Shown one piece after another: positions 43,302-53,885 of a DNA stretch of 64,000 nt; positions within the stretch are counted from its first letter, which is position 1, and each line of letters begins with the position of its first letter. Made by a program: the position numbers and the translations under genes. Below the pieces are notes generated by a model. It saw only the letters and a list, made by a program, of their open reading frames with translations. It was not told the DNA's origin and ran no database searches. Source of the DNA: Chitinophaga sp. CF418 (GTDB lineage Bacteria > Bacteroidota > Bacteroidia > Chitinophagales > Chitinophagaceae); the NCBI RefSeq assembly GCF_900142925.1, contig NZ_FRCN01000001.1, positions 682,001 through 746,000 on the forward strand, written 5' to 3'.

Positions 43302-46082
43302 CTACTTAATTCCATATAAACCATTGAACAATAGCTTAAAAGTGCCGTGCGACTGTGCCCTGAAAGTAATTTCGGGGCCAAAGGCATATAACTTACCCTT
43401 GCCCACCGGCGCCTCAAATGCCGCCACCCCATCCTTAAGATAGGATTGTCCCCAAGCCCAGCCACTGCGTAAAGGCTTGTCCGTGGCAAACCAGGCTACG
43501 GGACGTACACCTTTCGCTTCGGCATCGCTGTCCAGCTTAAAGACAGGGCTGTTATCGAAATTGACATCTCCAAAGGAGGGCATCCCCCAGGCTGCCGTCC
43601 GGGTACTGTCAAAAGCCACCCGCAGGATGCTTCCGGGCACGAAGTATTTGGTACCGGGCAGTGACTGCTCTTTGCCGTCTTTCCCCTTTTCCACCAGGGC
43701 GTTATGGACAGGAAGTCCCAGGTGATAAGCCAGATTAGTACTGGTACCAATGGTGATAACGGTACCGCCTGCTTCCAGGAATTCCTTCAATTTAGGAACG
43801 GAAGTATCTTTCGTGATCCTGCCCAATGTATTACGATACTGTTCGGGAATCTCATCCGGGTTAGGCGGTGTCTGCCTGAAACCATAACGGTTACTTTCCT
43901 CCCCTGCTACAGGAGGGATAGCCTTGGTCACAAACACGATTACATCATATTGTTTCTTCAGGTCGCCGGCATCAATATCTTTCGGATACACCAGTTTGAA
44001 AGGGAAATGATATTGTTCCATCATCCAGCGGATCCAGCCCGAAGGCATGGAACCGCCATAGGTATCCCACAGGGCAATGCGCAGAGGTGTTGTTTCGACC
44101 GCCCCTTTAGGACGCTTACCTACAGTTTTTGTTACCACGCCCAGTTGAGTGGCGGCTGTCTTTAATATGCTATTTGCCTGGGCTCCCGCAGGCACAAAGA
44201 AAGTGCCTGCCGCTTCACCGGCAACACCCTCCGGCAGCCGGTATACCTTCACCCCTGCTTTCATCAGGTCATTTACCGTAATGAACGCATTATTCACATA
44301 AGGGCTCAGCAGGTAACCTCCGCCCGCTGCAGGCGTAAATGGTTCAGCCATCGGAGACTGCAGTTCGCCATAAGGTATCTTCTGAAAAGGTCCGCTGAAA
44401 TCGTCCAGAACACGGTCAAACTTTACACCCATCTGGAAAGCCAGTGTCCATCCTGCCGCATCATAAGGACGGACAGGAGGACCACCGGGATATTGGAAGT
44501 CATTAGGATGATCCTGTGGTTCAAACATGTCCAGCACATGCGGACGGAAAGCCTGGTTCGTGCGTACAATGTAAGAATTGGCCGGATACGGCTTCCCTCC
44601 TACCGTAAATGGCGCTGTCGCCTTCTGTACAGAAATACCTGCCTTGATCAGTGCATTGATAAATTTCACCGCCGTAGCAAAATCCGCCTGATCTGCCGGC
44701 AGGATATATCCACGGGGATCCCTTTCCGTTGGATTCTTATATATCGCATCATAATACTGCATGGAGATGTTACTACCCCTTCTCATCCATCCGTAAGGAT
44801 CGCTGCCATCATCTTTGGTAGTATCATTCTTGTCTTTTTTATAGGCTGCCGTAATCGCTTCTGCACGTTTGGGTGATAAAGTCCAGGAATCCGCATTTCC
44901 CTTATCTATCGCATTCTTACCCATCTTATAAATGTTGTACAGGACTTCATCCCGCTGACGGGCTGCATAGTCGAGCACCGCATAGTTCAGTGACACAGAG
45001 TAATCAATAGATTTTCTGAAGCGCCAGTCTCCGGTAGGCTTTACTGGATTGGGCGTGGCGCCGTTCGGGATCAGGCGCTGCGGCACTACAGGTATCTTTT
45101 CAGGAGTAGGATTACCGATGATCTCTGTAAGTAATCCTATCATGTTATGATACTGTGTTGTAGTACGCAGGCCACCGTTATACCAGGTAGAAAAACTGGA
45201 GCCATTGAGACGCGTATAACCGGGTTTATCTTCCGCATTCAGCCTGTTGTACATGGCTGCACCCAGTGCATCAATACCGGTGATCATCAACGGGTCGAAG
45301 AAGTAGTTGAAGGGATCGCGGTACGGAGGTCCTGCCAATACAGAACCTTCCGGACCACGTTGGTGATGATTGTACATGATCTGCGGCATCCATTCCAGGA
45401 ACAGTTGCTTTCCCATATTGGCGCTTTCCTTCATGTTCATGATATAGAAGTCACGATTATTGTCGTGTCCTATATATTTCTGGTACAGCACCGGCAATTG
45501 TTCTGTTGAACGTTTCAAAGTGTCTGCATTACGCATGTACCAGTTACTGGTGAGTTCCTGTCCATCGGGATTAGCATGTGTCATCAGTACGATCACATTA
45601 TCCAGTATCCGCATCGTCTCCGCATCATTGCGACTGATGAGCTGCCAGGCGGTTTCTATCAGCTGATGTGCTCCCACTACTTCCGTGGCATGCAATCCAC
45701 CGTCTATCCACACCACCGCTTTTCCTTTATCAGCCATGTCATGCGCCTGCTGTGGCGTAATACCTTCAGCCCTTGCCAGCTGCCGGGAGATCTGCTTGTA
45801 ATAATCCAGTTGTTTGAGGTTGGCGGGTGAAGAGATGATCAGCATATACTGATGACGCCCTTCTTCTGTCAGGCCGATATCCACCAGTTTTGCCTTGTCG
45901 GAAGTGGCGGCCAGCTTTTCAAAATAGGCGGCGGTTTGTGTGTAGGTTGCCAGTTTATAATCATCTCCGATATTAAATCCGAAGTGTTCTTTAGGTGATG
46001 GCACAGTCTGGGCCCGTAACTGTGATGCGCAGCAAATACCTGCCATCAGCAGCCAGCCCGATAAGGTATGTCTCATAAGCAT
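43302..46082 (-). CDS. M14-type zinc carboxypeptidase, secreted (second copy)
   Basis: The 926-residue protein has a signal peptide (ending QLRAQT), then the M14 fold with GGLHATEVVGAHQLIETAW (HxTE zinc ligands), HANPDGQELTSNWYM and NHHQRGPEGS as the third metal ligand region. The C-terminal third resembles a class I amidotransferase-like domain. It is a close relative of the gene at 47522, similar from end to end by eye. It begins directly at the stop codon of the preceding amidohydrolase. Likely role: release of C-terminal residues from imported peptides. Confidence 0.9.
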   Translation of the reverse strand: MLMRHTLSGWLLMAGICCASQLRAQTVPSPKEHFGFNIGDDYKLATYTQTAAYFEKLAATSDKAKLVDIGLTEEGRHQYMLIISSPANLKQLDYYKQISRQLARAEGITPQQAHDMADKGKAVVWIDGGLHATEVVGAHQLIETAWQLISRNDAETMRILDNVIVLMTHANPDGQELTSNWYMRNADTLKRSTEQLPVLYQKYIGHDNNRDFYIMNMKESANMGKQLFLEWMPQIMYNHHQRGPEGSVLAGPPYRDPFNYFFDPLMITGIDALGAAMYNRLNAEDKPGYTRLNGSSFSTWYNGGLRTTTQYHNMIGLLTEIIGNPTPEKIPVVPQRLIPNGATPNPVKPTGDWRFRKSIDYSVSLNYAVLDYAARQRDEVLYNIYKMGKNAIDKGNADSWTLSPKRAEAITAAYKKDKNDTTKDDGSDPYGWMRRGSNISMQYYDAIYKNPTERDPRGYILPADQADFATAVKFINALIKAGISVQKATAPFTVGGKPYPANSYIVRTNQAFRPHVLDMFEPQDHPNDFQYPGGPPVRPYDAAGWTLAFQMGVKFDRVLDDFSGPFQKIPYGELQSPMAEPFTPAAGGGYLLSPYVNNAFITVNDLMKAGVKVYRLPEGVAGEAAGTFFVPAGAQANSILKTAATQLGVVTKTVGKRPKGAVETTPLRIALWDTYGGSMPSGWIRWMMEQYHFPFKLVYPKDIDAGDLKKQYDVIVFVTKAIPPVAGEESNRYGFRQTPPNPDEIPEQYRNTLGRITKDTSVPKLKEFLEAGGTVITIGTSTNLAYHLGLPVHNALVEKGKDGKEQSLPGTKYFVPGSILRVAFDSTRTAAWGMPSFGDVNFDNSPVFKLDSDAEAKGVRPVAWFATDKPLRSGWAWGQSYLKDGVAAFEAPVGKGKLYAFGPEITFRAQSHGTFKLLFNGLYGIK

Positions 46083-47525
46083 TTATTTTTTTCGGTAGTC
46101 CAGTGCCGGGGCACGGTTACCCAGCATGGCCTCATATTTGAAAGTGGGTCCCTGACGTTTTTTGAGTTCAGTTTTTGCAGTTTCTAAAGCAGCAGGATCA
46201 TTGAACAGGTCATAGGCAGTGAGTGCAATCGTCTTCGCTGCTACCATCATTCCTTTAGCGCCAATACTGCTACCTGCAGCAGCTACGTTCTGCCAGCTAT
46301 GGCCGGAAGAACCAGGTACAAAGGTAGCGGTAGAGATGCCAGCCGTTGGTGTTACCCAACTCACATCCGCTACATCAGAAGAACCAATGGCATCATGTTT
46401 ATCTGATATGAAAGGCCGTATAGTAGCACTCGAAGTATCGAGGTCGGGCAGCTTTGATTTATCGATCAGTGTAGACTGGATCTTTTTTGCAAATTCTCTT
46501 TCTGCGGATGTATAGGTAAAACCACCTACCTGCCGCAGATTGCTATCCATTATCTTCGACAATGTCTCATTAGGCAACATATTATATACACCTCCTATCA
46601 CTTCATAATCCATTCTTGTACCTGTTCCCATCGCAGCGCCTTCTGCTGCCTTTACCAGTCTTTCCCATACATCTTTTACCACCTGCATATCCGGATGGCG
46701 TACGTAATAATACACTTCCGCAAAGGCAGGCACTACATTGGGTGCATCGCCCCCTTTAGTGATGACATAATGAATACGTGTCTCCTGGGGAATATGCTCA
46801 CGCATCATGTTCACCATATAGTCCATGGCTTCCACCCCGTCCAGTGCAGAACGTCCTTTTTCAGGCGCACCGGCAGCATGTGAGGCTGCGCCATAAAAGC
46901 GGAACTTTGCATTCTTGTTGGATAACCAGGGAAAGATCGTAGCAGAGTTGTCGTTGCCGGGATGCCAGTGCAACACCGCATTCACATCACCAAACAAACC
47001 TTCTCTTACCATATACACTTTACCTGAGCCACCTTCTTCTGCCGGACATCCATATACACGGATAGTGCCTTTACCGTTATGCTCTTTCAACCAGTTCTTC
47101 ACACTAATAGCAGCAGCTACGGAGGCAGTGCCGAACAGATTATGACCACAGCCATGCCCTGCCCCTCCTTCCTGTATGGCCTTCTGCTGTGGTTCTGCTA
47201 TCTGCGATAACCCCGGCAGTGCGTCATACTCCGCCAGAATACCGATAACCGGCTGCCCGCTGCCATAACTGGCAACGAAGGCCGTAGGAATACCCGCTAT
47301 GCCAGCTTTCACGGTAAAGCCCTCCTGCTGCAATGTAGATTGTAACAGGGCAGAGCTTTTTTCTTCCTGGTAGCCTACTTCTGCATATCCCCATATCTTC
47401 TTTGCAATATCTGCATATGCCGGCGTCTGCTGATCGAGGTAAGCCACAATTGCCTTCTTATCCTTGTTTTGTGCAATAGCCAATGCTGGCAGGCAACAAA
47501 GGAATGATATAATCAGTTTTCTCAT
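46083..47525 (-). CDS. M20 family amidohydrolase (AbgB-like)
   Basis: The 480-residue protein has a signal peptide (ALAIAQNKD) and the M20D metal motif GAGHGCGHNLFGT (HGCGH) followed by GCPAEEGGSGK. The dimerisation domain and the C-terminal PGSSGHSWQNVAA match aminobenzoyl-glutamate hydrolase-like amidohydrolases. It overlaps the upstream M14 gene stop by 4 bp (ATGA). Substrate unknown. Adjacent peptidases suggest it trims N-acyl or small peptides in the periplasm. Confidence 0.9.
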   Translation of the reverse strand: MRKLIISFLCCLPALAIAQNKDKKAIVAYLDQQTPAYADIAKKIWGYAEVGYQEEKSSALLQSTLQQEGFTVKAGIAGIPTAFVASYGSGQPVIGILAEYDALPGLSQIAEPQQKAIQEGGAGHGCGHNLFGTASVAAAISVKNWLKEHNGKGTIRVYGCPAEEGGSGKVYMVREGLFGDVNAVLHWHPGNDNSATIFPWLSNKNAKFRFYGAASHAAGAPEKGRSALDGVEAMDYMVNMMREHIPQETRIHYVITKGGDAPNVVPAFAEVYYYVRHPDMQVVKDVWERLVKAAEGAAMGTGTRMDYEVIGGVYNMLPNETLSKIMDSNLRQVGGFTYTSAEREFAKKIQSTLIDKSKLPDLDTSSATIRPFISDKHDAIGSSDVADVSWVTPTAGISTATFVPGSSGHSWQNVAAAGSSIGAKGMMVAAKTIALTAYDLFNDPAALETAKTELKKRQGPTFKYEAMLGNRAPALDYRKK

Positions 47526-50254
47526 TTGTACAATTGGTTGAATAATAATTTAAAAGTGCTATGCGATTGACCACGGAAAGTGATCTCAGGTCCGAAAGCA
47601 TATAACTTGCCTGCCCCAACCGGCGCTACAAATGCTGCTACGCCATCTTTCAGGTATTTCTGTCCCCAGGCCCAGCCACTATGCAATGGCGTTGCCGTGG
47701 AGAACCAGATCAGTTTCTTCAGACCCGCGCTCTCTGCGCCAGCGGTGAATTTAAATACAGGGCTTCTATCGAAATATACATCATTCCTTGCAGGCATTCC
47801 CCAGTTTTCTTGCGCTGTAGTATCCAGGTCTGCAGTCAGCAAACTACCAGGAATGTAATATTTTGTACCGGGTATTGGTTTCATTTCACCCTTTGCATTC
47901 TTTTCTACTAATGCATTTTCTACCGGTAAATTCAGATGATATGCCAGGTTGGTACTTGTGCCGATAGTAACAATTTTACCACCTGCTTCCAAAAACTTCT
48001 TCAGCTGTGGAACAGAAGTATCTTTAGTAATGCGTCCCAGCCAGGGTTTAAATTCATCAGGCAGTTCTTCCGGTTTAGGCGGTTTGTTGTAACTGTTCTC
48101 ACCACTTCTTTTAGGTTTGCCAGTATCAGGGATAGCACCTGATACAAAGATGAGCATATCATACTTTTTACGCAGATCACCTGCATCCACTTCCTGTGAA
48201 TAAAGCATCTTATAATCGTAATGATATTGTTCCATCAGCCAGCTTATCCACCCGGCAGGAATAGCGCCTCCATAAGTATTCCAGATACCTATACGTAATG
48301 GTGCGATCGCTTTCAACTGTGCAGGAGTATTATCCGCAGCTGTAACATGAACGCCCAGTTCAATTGTTGCCCTGGTGAGTATGCTCTGCGCTTTTGTTCC
48401 CGCAGGTACATAGAATGCACCATTAGCAGTACGGGATACTTTTACGCCCGCCTTCAGCAAATCATTCGCAGCAATGAACGCATTGTTGGATGCCTCATCT
48501 ATCAGGTAGCCTTTTTTTGCAGTGGGTAACGTAGTTATTAAAGGTGATTCGATCTGACCATAAGGCAGCTGTGTGAATGGTCCGTCAAATACATCCATGA
48601 TACGGTCAAACTGCACACCCATCTGGTAGGCCAGTGTCCATCCTGCCGCATCATAAGGACGGATAGGAGGTCCTCCGGCATATTGAAAATCATTCGGATG
48701 ATCCTGTGGTTCAAACATATCAATCACATGCGGACGAAAGGCCTGCGCCGTCTTTACGATATAGGAACCTGCCGGATATTGTTTCCCTGCTACAGTGAAA
48801 GCAGCTGTTGCTTTATGAATGGTAACACCTGAACGGCTTAATGCATTGATGAATTTTACGGCCGTAGGAAAGTCTGCCTGATCCGCAGGAATGATATAAC
48901 CGCGTGCATCTCTGTAGTCAGGATTCTTTAACACCCCTGCATAATATTTTGAAGCGATCGTATCTTCCCTGCCAAAAGCAAACTCACCACCTGTCTCACC
49001 TTCAGTGGTAGTATCTCTCTTCCTTTCTACTTTATAAGCTACACGGATAGAGTCTATATATCGCGGATAAAATGTCCAGTGATCGCTGCTACCACGGTCT
49101 ATCGCATTCTTGCCCATCTTGTAAATATTAAACAGCAACTCACTTCTGTAGCGGGCAGCATAATCCAGTACCGCATAATTCAGCGAAACAGAGTAATCTA
49201 TAGACTGGCGGAAATGCCATTCCTGTGGTGCTACCGGATTGGGAGTAGCTCCATTGGGAACCAGCCTGTCAGGCACCAGCGGTACAGTTTCAGGTGTCGG
49301 CCCGCCGATGATCTCCGTGAGCAATCCTACCATATTGTGGAAGTAAGGTGTAGTACGCAACCCACCATTCCACCAGGTAGAAAATGTGGAACCGTTACGC
49401 TGTGTATAACCAGGTTTGTTTTCAACATTCAGCCTGTTATTCATCGCTGCACCTACGGCATCAATGCTGGTCACAATTAACGGATCATAAATATGATTGA
49501 AAGGATCACGGTAAGGAGGACCAGCCAGTACAGAACCTGCAGGTCCGCGTTGATGGTGATTGTACATGATCTGAGGGATCCATTCTACAAACAGCTGACG
49601 ACTGATGTTCTGGCTTTCCTTCATGTTCATCATATAGAAATCCCTGTTGTTGTCATGCCCTACATATTTCTCATACAAACGGGGAATATTTAATGCCCGT
49701 TTCTTCGGATCAGCCATGCGCATGTACCAGTCAGATACCAGCTCCTGCCCGTCAGGGTTGGCATGTGCCAGCAGGATGATATCATTCTGTAAGATGTTCA
49801 TTGTTTCAGCGTCAGTACGTGTTACCAGCTGATACATCGTTTCTATGAGCTGATGCGCGCCCACAGTTTCAGTTGCGTGCAGTCCTCCATCTATCCATAC
49901 TACGGCCTTGCCTTCTGCTGCCAGCTTACGCGCACTTTCATCTGTCAGTCCTGCTGCATGCCCTAACTGCTGCGATATTTCTTTATAGCGGCTCAATGCC
50001 TTCAGGTTTTCCGGAGAAGACACGATCAGCATATACTGATGCCTTCCTTCTTCCGTCATGCCGATGTCTACCAGCTCCGCACGATCAGAAGCCGCCAGCT
50101 TTTTAAAGTAGGCTGCTGTCTGGGTGTAGGTGGCCAGCTGATAATCATCACCGATATTAAAACCAAAATGTTCTTTTGGAGAGGGGATTGTCTGTCCCCA
50201 TGCTGTCGCAGCATATAAAAGCAACGACAGCATACCGTAGAATTTTCTTGCCAT
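47522..50254 (-). CDS. M14-type zinc carboxypeptidase, secreted (first copy)
   Basis: The 910-residue protein begins MARKFYGMLSLLLYAATAWG (signal peptide), then IPSPKEHFGFNIGDDYQLAT, a stretch shared with the paralogue at 43302. Zinc-ligand motif GGLHATETVGAHQLIETM and NHHQRGPAGS are present. The rest aligns with its paralogue, including GFNIGDDY, DYSVSLNYAVLDYAARYR and DHPNDFQYAGGPP. It starts 10 bp after the M20 gene. The pair probably arose by duplication and then diverged. Confidence 0.92.
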   Translation of the reverse strand: MARKFYGMLSLLLYAATAWGQTIPSPKEHFGFNIGDDYQLATYTQTAAYFKKLAASDRAELVDIGMTEEGRHQYMLIVSSPENLKALSRYKEISQQLGHAAGLTDESARKLAAEGKAVVWIDGGLHATETVGAHQLIETMYQLVTRTDAETMNILQNDIILLAHANPDGQELVSDWYMRMADPKKRALNIPRLYEKYVGHDNNRDFYMMNMKESQNISRQLFVEWIPQIMYNHHQRGPAGSVLAGPPYRDPFNHIYDPLIVTSIDAVGAAMNNRLNVENKPGYTQRNGSTFSTWWNGGLRTTPYFHNMVGLLTEIIGGPTPETVPLVPDRLVPNGATPNPVAPQEWHFRQSIDYSVSLNYAVLDYAARYRSELLFNIYKMGKNAIDRGSSDHWTFYPRYIDSIRVAYKVERKRDTTTEGETGGEFAFGREDTIASKYYAGVLKNPDYRDARGYIIPADQADFPTAVKFINALSRSGVTIHKATAAFTVAGKQYPAGSYIVKTAQAFRPHVIDMFEPQDHPNDFQYAGGPPIRPYDAAGWTLAYQMGVQFDRIMDVFDGPFTQLPYGQIESPLITTLPTAKKGYLIDEASNNAFIAANDLLKAGVKVSRTANGAFYVPAGTKAQSILTRATIELGVHVTAADNTPAQLKAIAPLRIGIWNTYGGAIPAGWISWLMEQYHYDYKMLYSQEVDAGDLRKKYDMLIFVSGAIPDTGKPKRSGENSYNKPPKPEELPDEFKPWLGRITKDTSVPQLKKFLEAGGKIVTIGTSTNLAYHLNLPVENALVEKNAKGEMKPIPGTKYYIPGSLLTADLDTTAQENWGMPARNDVYFDRSPVFKFTAGAESAGLKKLIWFSTATPLHSGWAWGQKYLKDGVAAFVAPVGAGKLYAFGPEITFRGQSHSTFKLLFNQLYK

Positions 50255-50264
50255 AAGTAGGGTT

Positions 50265-51575
50265 TTATTTTGCTATGCCGGCTTCCGCCAATAAGATAAG
50301 TAACGCGTTCTGGATGCCCTGATATCCCTTATCGTTGAGCCACCATTCCTGCAGGGCATGGGCATTACCACCCTCTCCACCGGAGCCGATGGTAATGGCG
50401 GGTACCTGTTTGGAAATAGGAATATTCGAGTTAGTAGAACCAACACGCAATGAGGCGGTTGATCCAAAGGATTGCACCGTGGCCATGGCCCGCTGGATCA
50501 ATGGCAATGTCGTATCCAATGCGCCGGATGGACGGTCGCCAATCAGTTTTACATCTACTGTCAGATCAGCACCCCGCTGTTTCATTTTATTCTCTTCTGC
50601 CAATGCCTGTTGTACCGCCTGTTGCAGCAACTGATCAATACCACTCACTCTTTCCGGACTCTCAGAGCGCATATCCACTTCCATCCATGACTCAAAAGGA
50701 ATTGAGTTCACAGAGGTTCCCCCTCCTATTACGCCGACGTTGTAAGTCACACGTAAGCCGGGTGCACGGCTGAAAGAGTCTGCCGCTACCGCCCAATAAT
50801 GAATGGCACGGCCTAAAGCATTATGCGGATTAGCTAATCCGAACGCACCGGAAGAATGACCACCGGGGCCCTTAAACGTGATCTTATAGCGATGTGAACC
50901 TAATGCACGGTGAGTGATCGACTCCCGGTTCCAGCCATCTATCGCGATATAACTGTCTATTTTTCCCGGACCTTTTTCTGTAAACAGGTTCTTTACACCA
51001 CGCAGATCACCTTGTCCTTCTTCACCCACTGTACCAATAAACAGCACATCTGCATCGGTTTCAATACCTGTTTTCTCCAATGTCTTCACAATGGCCAGCA
51101 CAACTGACAATGCTCTTGTATCATCGGCAATGCCAGGTGCATACAGCGTATCTCCTTTATGCACTACTTTCGTATCAGTACCTTCCGGGAATACTGTATC
51201 CATATGTCCTTCCAATACCACCGTTTTTTTACCGCCACCACGGCCTTTACGTTTTGATATCACGTTGCCTGCGTTATCTATCCACACGGTATCCACGCCG
51301 GCAGCTTTGAGCATCTCTGCATATTTCTTCGCCCTTTCCATTTCCTTATAAGGCGGTGCAGGGATCTCTGTAAGCAGAATATGATCGCTCAGGGTTTGTG
51401 GCTCCAACTCTATAATAGTCTGGAAAGCTTTCTTAACAACAGGCTTGTCAGTAATTGATCTGATCTCCGTCTGATACTTCTTATCCGCAGGTCCGGCTGA
51501 CCTGTCCTGGGCCCGGAGGCCCAGGGTCGCAGTCAGCAGAGCGAATGATAGTGTTGTGTTTCTGATTGTGCTCAT
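50265..51575 (-). CDS. M20/M28-type metallopeptidase
   Basis: The 436-residue protein has a signal peptide (ATLGLRAQDR). Zinc-site motifs are LEGHMDTVFPEG, PGIADDTRALSVVLAIV and GTVGEEGQGDLRG (metal-bridging Glu pair). The lid domain and C-terminal HALQEWW with His complete the M20 fold. This family includes carboxypeptidase G2 and peptidase T-like enzymes. It is the first peptidase in the operon, 23 bp after the small lipoprotein gene. Confidence 0.92.
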   Translation of the reverse strand: MSTIRNTTLSFALLTATLGLRAQDRSAGPADKKYQTEIRSITDKPVVKKAFQTIIELEPQTLSDHILLTEIPAPPYKEMERAKKYAEMLKAAGVDTVWIDNAGNVISKRKGRGGGKKTVVLEGHMDTVFPEGTDTKVVHKGDTLYAPGIADDTRALSVVLAIVKTLEKTGIETDADVLFIGTVGEEGQGDLRGVKNLFTEKGPGKIDSYIAIDGWNRESITHRALGSHRYKITFKGPGGHSSGAFGLANPHNALGRAIHYWAVAADSFSRAPGLRVTYNVGVIGGGTSVNSIPFESWMEVDMRSESPERVSGIDQLLQQAVQQALAEENKMKQRGADLTVDVKLIGDRPSGALDTTLPLIQRAMATVQSFGSTASLRVGSTNSNIPISKQVPAITIGSGGEGGNAHALQEWWLNDKGYQGIQNALLILLAEAGIAK

Positions 51576-51598
51576 TTATAGCTTGTTTACGACAGTAA

Positions 51599-52219
51599 CT
51601 ACAGTTTTTTAAATCTCACGCCAACTCTGCAATCGCCGGGTTCACCGCGTGACTCATCACAAATATTATTGAAGAAGGTTACAATCCTGCGGCCATCGCC
51701 AAGGTTCAGAATAAACTTGAAGAGAAAATAGTCATTTACTGCTACAGATCCAAGCGATACATTATTCATGGCCGCTAATTCAGTAGCAGTGAACGAATAT
51801 GCTTTAGGAAAAGTAGTCACTGTTTCATACAATTTGTCCCGTGAGCCGATAATACTGGGCAGCGGGAACTGTGCAATATTTGTGTACTGGTTTCCCGGAG
51901 AAGAGATCACCAATGGATAAGCCGGCACGCTGGATTCAGCTTTGTTATAACTCGCATAAACTTCTATGGAAGTCACAGTTACTTTATCAAAGCCTTCCCA
52001 GTCCAGGGTGAAGGCAAACTCCTGGTCAGCCAGGTTGGGATCATTCAGATTAAAGAATGCCACCTTACCCGCCTGCCTGGTAGGTAACGCTGTTTTTGTC
52101 GTATCGACGGTCACAATAGGTACAGCAGTGTATTCATATTGTTCCCATTCATAGTTTGCTTTTTTGCAGGAAAGGAATCCGGTGTAGATGATCAGTATCG
52201 CTATTATCAGATATCTCAT
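51599..52219 (-). CDS. Surface-type lipoprotein of the Sus-like locus
   Basis: The 206-residue product has a lipobox leader (IIYTGFLSCKKANY, Cys near residue 18) and a beta-rich mature part such as DWEGFDKVTVTSIEVYAS and a C-terminal region with two Cys (NNICDESRGEPGDCRVG). It sits right after susD, the place often taken by an extra substrate-binding lipoprotein. It resembles no family that I can name. Spacing to susD is 21 bp and to the M20 gene 23 bp. Confidence 0.75.
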   Translation of the reverse strand: MRYLIIAILIIYTGFLSCKKANYEWEQYEYTAVPIVTVDTTKTALPTRQAGKVAFFNLNDPNLADQEFAFTLDWEGFDKVTVTSIEVYASYNKAESSVPAYPLVISSPGNQYTNIAQFPLPSIIGSRDKLYETVTTFPKAYSFTATELAAMNNVSLGSVAVNDYFLFKFILNLGDGRRIVTFFNNICDESRGEPGDCRVGVRFKKL

Positions 52220-52240
52220 GCGTTAATTTTTGTGTGATGA

Positions 52241-53851
52241 TTATTTATCCCAGAATACCGGTGTGGTCTGCTGTGCTATCTGTAATGCGCTGGTATTCTC
52301 ACCCAGGCTGGTGTTTGCAGATAGTTCCGTCTGGGAATAATAGAGCCTCAAAGGAAATGAGTTCAATGGCGACAAAGGTGCACGTAATACAGGCAATGCA
52401 GTTCTCCTGTAGTCATTGTACGCCTCCATACCATTACCATAACAGGCAATGTATTTCTGTGTCATCACCATATTCATCTTACCGGCAGCATCTGCAGCAT
52501 CGTAGGCTGTCAGGAGTTTATTCACAAAACCACTGACAGTAGCAGGCGATAAAGCCACTCCGCCATTTGCAGCGCCATAAGTGCTCACACTGTTCAGGTG
52601 TGCAGTTACACCATCGGCAAAATTCTGTCTTGCATCATCTCCTGTGTTCAGTGCCAGCGCAGCTTCTGCGCGGATCAGCTTTACCATGGCGTTTGTCAGC
52701 AGAGGGATAACGCCTGCACCAGTACCATCAGAAGTAGCCACTACTTTCAGGCTTGAAGTAGCGCCTGCATTTGTCAGGTAGCTGTATGTATCAGGGATGT
52801 TGTTGATAGGTGCATTGTCATATAAACCTCCTGCAGGATATACACCAAAGGTGGAACGCCTGTTCAGGTCAGCCGGTGCTGCAGTACCATCACCGGGATT
52901 ACGACCATAATAACCATTGCTGTTGGTAGAGTTGTTCAGACCCGCAGTCGCATTCTGACGATAGATGAAATACCGTAAACGGGGATCGTCATTATTAAAC
53001 AGCAGATCTACAAATGACTGGCACATGTAAAAGTTCTTGCTGGACTGATATTCAGAACGATGCCATGGATGGCGGTTGTTCGGGTTTTGTGCAGATCCGA
53101 ACCTGAACGTATAGTCCGTTGAATTGGTATTGGTCGTTCCGCCTATCAGTGTGGCAGGATTACTGATCAATGCCTGTATTGCTGTGGTGGACCGGGCAGG
53201 ATCTACCAGCCGGAGCTGGTTATAAAGTTTTAGCTTCAGCGAATTGGCTAGTGCTATCCAGGAGTTCTTTGAACCACTGTAGATCATATCAGCGCTGGAG
53301 GGCACCAATCCCGAAGCACTCACTTTTCCCACATCCTGCTGTGCATCTTCAATCATGGCCAGTACACTTTCATAGATTTCCGCTCCCTTCTCCAGCTGAG
53401 GACTAACCGTTTGCTGTCCTTTCTCTGCCTCAGAATACGGAATGTCTCCCCACATATCTACCATCAGGCTTACCAGGTAAGCTTTCTCAATTTTCGCAAT
53501 GGCTACATACCCCCATTCCTCTTGTGCGGTGCCGCTGCTGATGATGGATTCCAGATCATTCAATGTCTGACTGTAAAACCCATCCCAGGGTTCGTCAAAA
53601 CTGGTTCCCTGCTGCTGATAACGACTCAGATCACCGGACGATACCATGTGTTGCATAAAAGTGGAGGTACCACTGTTCAGTTCATACATGTTAGCAGCCA
53701 TAGATACTTCCGTAGAAGGCAGTAATAACGACAACTGTGCGGTGGTCGGATTATTGGGATCGGTATTAATATCGACAAACTTATTACAGGCGCCGGCCAT
53801 GAAAGCCATACCGGTTACCATGAGTGTATATGTACTATATTTCAATTTCAT
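52241..53851 (-). CDS. SusD/RagB family nutrient-binding lipoprotein
   Basis: The 536-residue lipoprotein starts MKLKYSTYTLMVTGMAFMAG with Cys22 as lipobox. It belongs to the SusD-like/RagB group: DINTDPNNPTTAQLSLLLPS, DMWGDIPYSEAEKGQ and NSLKLKLYNQLRLVDP are typical. SusD caps the SusC barrel at the cell surface. It follows susC by 34 bp, as usual. Adjacent peptidases suggest that the ligand is peptide rather than glycan (inference). Confidence 0.93.
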   Translation of the reverse strand: MKLKYSTYTLMVTGMAFMAGACNKFVDINTDPNNPTTAQLSLLLPSTEVSMAANMYELNSGTSTFMQHMVSSGDLSRYQQQGTSFDEPWDGFYSQTLNDLESIISSGTAQEEWGYVAIAKIEKAYLVSLMVDMWGDIPYSEAEKGQQTVSPQLEKGAEIYESVLAMIEDAQQDVGKVSASGLVPSSADMIYSGSKNSWIALANSLKLKLYNQLRLVDPARSTTAIQALISNPATLIGGTTNTNSTDYTFRFGSAQNPNNRHPWHRSEYQSSKNFYMCQSFVDLLFNNDDPRLRYFIYRQNATAGLNNSTNSNGYYGRNPGDGTAAPADLNRRSTFGVYPAGGLYDNAPINNIPDTYSYLTNAGATSSLKVVATSDGTGAGVIPLLTNAMVKLIRAEAALALNTGDDARQNFADGVTAHLNSVSTYGAANGGVALSPATVSGFVNKLLTAYDAADAAGKMNMVMTQKYIACYGNGMEAYNDYRRTALPVLRAPLSPLNSFPLRLYYSQTELSANTSLGENTSALQIAQQTTPVFWDK

Positions 53852-53885
53852 AATTCATGACAGGTTGAGTGATCAATATCCCACA

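Noticed and set aside
43302..50254. Assembly duplication of the two M14 genes
   Set aside because: The paralogues differ throughout and have different neighbours on each side, so they are real divergent copies.
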